Shown: one piece after another, positions 52,424 to 55,014 of the stretch
How the letters are laid out: each line of letters opens with the position of its first letter
How positions within the stretch are numbered: position 1 is the first letter of the stretch
Source: Akkermansiaceae bacterium
GTDB lineage: Bacteria; Verrucomicrobiota; Verrucomicrobiia; Verrucomicrobiales; Akkermansiaceae
Assembly: GCA_025354565.1 (NCBI GenBank)
Contig: JANXMQ010000112.1
Span: forward strand, 1-55,014
Direction: 5' to 3'
DNA length: 55,014 nucleotides
Notes under the pieces: generated by a model
What the model saw: only the letters and a program-made list of their open reading frames with translations
The model's database searches: none
What the model was told of the DNA's origin: nothing
Translations under genes and position numbers: made by a program

Positions 52424-53488
52424 TCACCCTCTTGCTGGCCCGATCGTCCCGCCCTCGATGAGTTCGCACTTAGTGTAGATGTTGCGCCGCTCGTCCTTGC
52501 CGTGAGTCACCCCATCGATCCAGCGCATGATGTATCGCAACAGCGGGCGGGAATCCCAATGAACGTGGGTCGCTGGGGGCTGAAGCCATACGAAAGACGG
52601 GTCGGGGTCGGTGCAGACAAGTGAGACGTGCTGCGGTGCCAGAATACCCCGCCTTGCAAGATAAAGCTGGGTGGCGGTGAAAATGGATGCCTCGGCGATA
52701 ATCAAGGCGGTGGGCGGACTAACCCGGTACAACTCGTTGAGGCACTGGTGCAGCCCTTCCCTGGTATCTTCCCAATCCGGCAGGTTGTATGAGCCGACTG
52801 AGATGCCATGGGCCGTCAGTTCGTCGAGGATGGCCCGCTCCAATCGTCCGGGTTGAGGTATCCTCCGTTCCGGGCGGACCAAAGTCACAATCCGGCGATG
52901 CCCCAGTTGCACCAACCGCCGCGTCACGTCCAAAAGAGCCGGTTGGTGATCCGGCCCGACACCGGCTATCTTTACCATCCGCCGACGCCCGAATAGTGCC
53001 AAAGCAGGTTTGGGATGCGACGCAAACCATTGCAGGATTTCCTGTGAACCTGCCACAATCACCCACGCATCCGCCTCGATTCTGCTAACCATTTTGGCCA
53101 CCCGCTGCACGTCCATCCGCAAATCAATCAGACAACGCGGCGCAAACACGACACGATGGCCCTCCTAGATCAGCCGGTGCTGTAACTCGACCACATAGTG
53201 GACGCGCGTATCAGTGGCCTCGTAGAGCAGGATTCCCACACGCAATCCGCCTTCCACCACTTCGGCACCCAGCTCGATCACCCGCTTGCGGCCGGGACCA
53301 TGACCGCGCAGCACTCCCTGCCGTTCCAGTTCCCGCAGCGCCGCCTCCACCGAGTCGCGCGCCAGTCCCAACTCGTTCGCAAGCCGGATCACCCCTGGCA
53401 TCGTCCCCCGCCAACGTCCCCGCACCAGCTCTTGTCTCAACCATGCCGCAAGCTGCACCGCCGTCGAAACCTTTCTCCATTCAGTCAT
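52424..53488 (-). pseudogene. GntR-HTH / LacI-type sugar regulator split by an in-frame TAG
   Basis: From ATG 53488, about 85 residues form a winged helix (QLAAWLRQELVRGRWRGTMPGVIRLANELGLARDSVEAALRELERQGVL). A TAG at 53165-53167 then interrupts the frame directly after LQHRLI. Without any shift the reading continues EGHRVVFAPRCLIDLRMDV, then a periplasmic-binding-protein-like sensor (QLGHRRIVTLVRPERRIPQPGRLERAILDELTAHGI, and PTALIIAEASIFTATQLYLARRGI) to 52424. An intact gene would encode a repressor with a GntR-type head and a LacI-type sensor. It lies upstream of the MBG-repeat protein, whose class such regulators often accompany. Amber read-through or a sequencing error are the alternatives to true inactivation. 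Confidence 0.8.
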
Positions 53489-53800
53489 GCGAGAAGGGTA
53501 TCGTAAAAATCGGGATAGTTGTCGAGAGAAAATGGTTAGCCCCACCTCCCGATAGCTGCGAACTTCTTCGAAACTGTCGCCGGAGATGTGCTATTTTGCC
53601 GACAATACTCATACAATTGCAGGATCTTGCTGCCTGTAGAAATTCCGCTGCGATTGCAGCTTCCAACGTACAAATCTCAGCAACTCCTTAATTCCAAGAT
53701 CATGAAAAACCATATAACGACCCATCGACTCGCCGCCGCGCCGACTGCGGACGTAATCTAGGAACGCCTGCAACCAGCGACAGCAAAGAAAGGAAGAATC
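53489..53800. other. Divergent intergenic region between regulator and surface-protein gene
   Basis: These 312 bases lie between the regulator start and the MBG-protein start. An AAAGGAAG purine run ends about 13 bases before the ATG at 53801 and could serve as its ribosome-binding site. I see no RNA gene. The operator for the neighbouring regulator would be expected here but was not identified. Confidence 0.4.
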
Positions 53801-54878
53801 ATGAATCCACAAAGCCCAAGGCTGAACCTCGCCAAGCAACACAGAACGCCGCTGTTTCTGGCCGCTTTAGTTCTGGCTGGCCTTGTTTTCATCACCAACT
53901 GGGCCAACGCGCAGATCACTGTGCTGGATAAACAGCAAGCTTCGATTGTCAACCAATCGGCAGCTTACACGATGTGGACAGGCTACAATGCCAGTGCGGC
54001 GAGCAAACTCGTTATTGGAGTGAGCACCAGAAACAAGAATAACAACTACCCCGGCTCAATTTCATCGGTTACCTACAATGGCATCACCATGATGCAGGCC
54101 GTCCAATACAGCGTATCTGCCGCCCCAGGAAGCAGAGGTAAAGTGGGCATATTTTATCTTGATAATCCAGGTGCTGCCGGAGATATCGTCGTCAATTGGG
54201 CTGGTGCCACAGGGAGTGGTTGTGTCGCGTCGCTGTTGGCGCTCAACGGCACGGCGACCGGCGTGTCAGTGGCAAGCTCCGCCGGGATTTTGGCAGCCGA
54301 CAACACTGGCTCTGCGAGCGTGACCCTGACCACAACTTCGAACAATTCGCTGGTGTTCGCACAACACTTGATTCAGGCAGCCAGTCCGCTACCTACCGCC
54401 CCTTCGCCACTTACGCCGATATCGAGCAAAGTCGGCTCTGGTTGGAGCGGTGCTGGCGGTTACCGGCTTGTGTCAACAGCCGGCTCAGTTTCCCCGACGT
54501 TCACAACGGCGTCAGCCCAAGATGGAGCAACCGTCGCGGCTGCCTTCGCGCCCGGGGCGGTCACTCCCACAGTGACGGTGACGGTTGGCACCTACACCTA
54601 CAGCGGAAGTCCGCAAGGGCCGAACAGTTATACAACCAACCCTCCGGGCGACGCGGGTGCGCCAACTTGGTCCTATGTGGGTACCGGCGCGACGAGCTAT
54701 GGCCCCAGCCCGACTCCGCCCACACTTGCTGGCACCTACACCGCCACGGTATCACTGGCTGCGGTCGGTGGCAGCTTCAATGCTGCCTCATCCAGCGCCA
54801 CGGCCTTCACGATTAGTCCAGTGACGCCGGGCGTGACAGTCACGGTTGGCTCTTATCTCTACAACGGCAGTCCCCTAG
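53801..54878 (+). pseudogene. MBG-repeat secreted surface protein, interrupted
   Basis: The protein has a long signal peptide (TPLFLAALVLAGLVFITNWANAQ). A beta-rich domain of about 230 residues follows (TVLDKQQASIVNQSAAYTMW and onward), and then MBG-type repeats begin. The first full repeat is TVTVTVGTYTYSGSPQGPNSYTTNPPGDAG, through GTYTATVSLAA. The second starts VTVTVGSYLYNGSP and is cut off where QGPNSYT should follow. After that the frame reads unrelated sequence to a stop at 54964. Proteins of this class are normally far longer and end in an autotransporter or sorting domain. The gene is thus broken at about 54879, probably by an inserted element. The adjacent regulator is also broken. 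Confidence 0.7.
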
Positions 54879-55014
54879 CAGCCTGTCGAGCTTTTGAGAT
54901 TTTGGGCGGATCGCCGATATACAGGCGCCTACAGTTCGGACGCTACCACAGGTTGTGGGTTTGAAATTCTTGATTTCCATAAAGTCAAACGATCGTTTGG
55001 TTTTGCTCCGGCGA
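54879..55014. mobile_element. Possible left end of an inserted element (continues past window)
   Basis: Sequence from about 54879 no longer continues the MBG repeat and has no homology to it. It begins CTAGCAGCCTGTCGAGC and contains CGCCTACAG and TTGTGGGTTTG. I infer the end of an insertion sequence, because the interruption falls in the middle of a repeat. The transposase would lie outside the window, so the family cannot be named. Confidence 0.35.

Noticed and set aside
1-55014. CRISPR arrays, tRNA or rRNA genes, prophage
   Set aside because: I found no regularly spaced identical repeats, no cloverleaf or T-loop in the gaps, and no phage structural genes.

Overview
The window is about 55 kb of a GC-rich (roughly 60 percent) bacterial chromosome. 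Its gene content fits a member of the Verrucomicrobiota, probably Verrucomicrobiales. The main support is the dcw order mraZ-rsmH-ftsL-ftsI-murE-murF-mraY-murD-LysM-ftsW, a five-haem cytochrome paired with a PVC-style beta-propeller dehydrogenase, a GntR/LacI-type regulator beside a large MBG-repeat secreted protein, and many genes without a clear Shine-Dalgarno sequence. This assignment is inferred from gene families; there is no rRNA gene in the window. I found no tRNA, rRNA, CRISPR array or prophage.

Layout. (1) 1-2.2 kb: the 3' end of an Rhs polymorphic-toxin gene, followed with a 4-nt overlap by a Tsi6-like immunity gene. A 0.9 kb gap follows that holds a cluster of degenerate short repeats. 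(2) 3.1-8.4 kb: housekeeping and hypothetical genes (tsaE, a tiny lipoprotein, an RlmM-like rRNA methyltransferase, an ACT-domain protein, an ankyrin lipoprotein, trmO). (3) 8.7-21.5 kb: a surface-glycan island read on the plus strand. It holds a large TPR/GT2 glycosyltransferase, two proteins that join an enzyme-like domain to a repetitive coiled coil, four sulfotransferases, a GT-A-like protein and a short Lys/Ala-rich basic protein. (4) 21.7-33.2 kb, minus strand: the peptidoglycan and division cluster from mraZ to ftsW, with a three-copy array of covarying hairpins between mraZ and rsmH. (5) 33.6-38.4 kb: uppP, a TPM-domain protein, a MYG1-like hydrolase and a GT4 glycosyltransferase. (6) 38.4-40.5 kb, minus strand: a bufferin-type RiPP locus made of a Cys-repeat precursor, a DUF692/MNIO enzyme and a DUF2063 partner, with a perfect 16-bp hairpin between precursor and enzyme. 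(7) 40.7-46 kb: a transposase remnant, a DUF456 protein, a BaiN-like flavoprotein, aroB and xseA. (8) 46-50.5 kb: a secreted beta-propeller dehydrogenase, a five-haem cytochrome with a PA14-like region, and a small coupled protein. (9) 50.5-55 kb: a metallophosphoesterase fused to a membrane-anchored extra domain, a regulator split by an in-frame amber codon, and an MBG-repeat secreted protein that is interrupted, possibly by an inserted element running off the end.

How the parts work together. The mraZ-ftsW genes together with uppP, 2.7 kb away, cover lipid II assembly, carrier recycling and septal synthesis. The glycan island looks like one co-oriented unit (several ATGA or longer overlaps) that builds and sulfates a surface polysaccharide. 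The RiPP locus probably makes a modified, metal-binding thiol peptide. The most unusual signals are the hairpin array before rsmH, the CKGK-type MNIO precursor, the coiled-coil enzyme fusions, the Tse6/Tsi6-like tip on an Rhs protein, and the adjacent broken regulator and broken surface protein.
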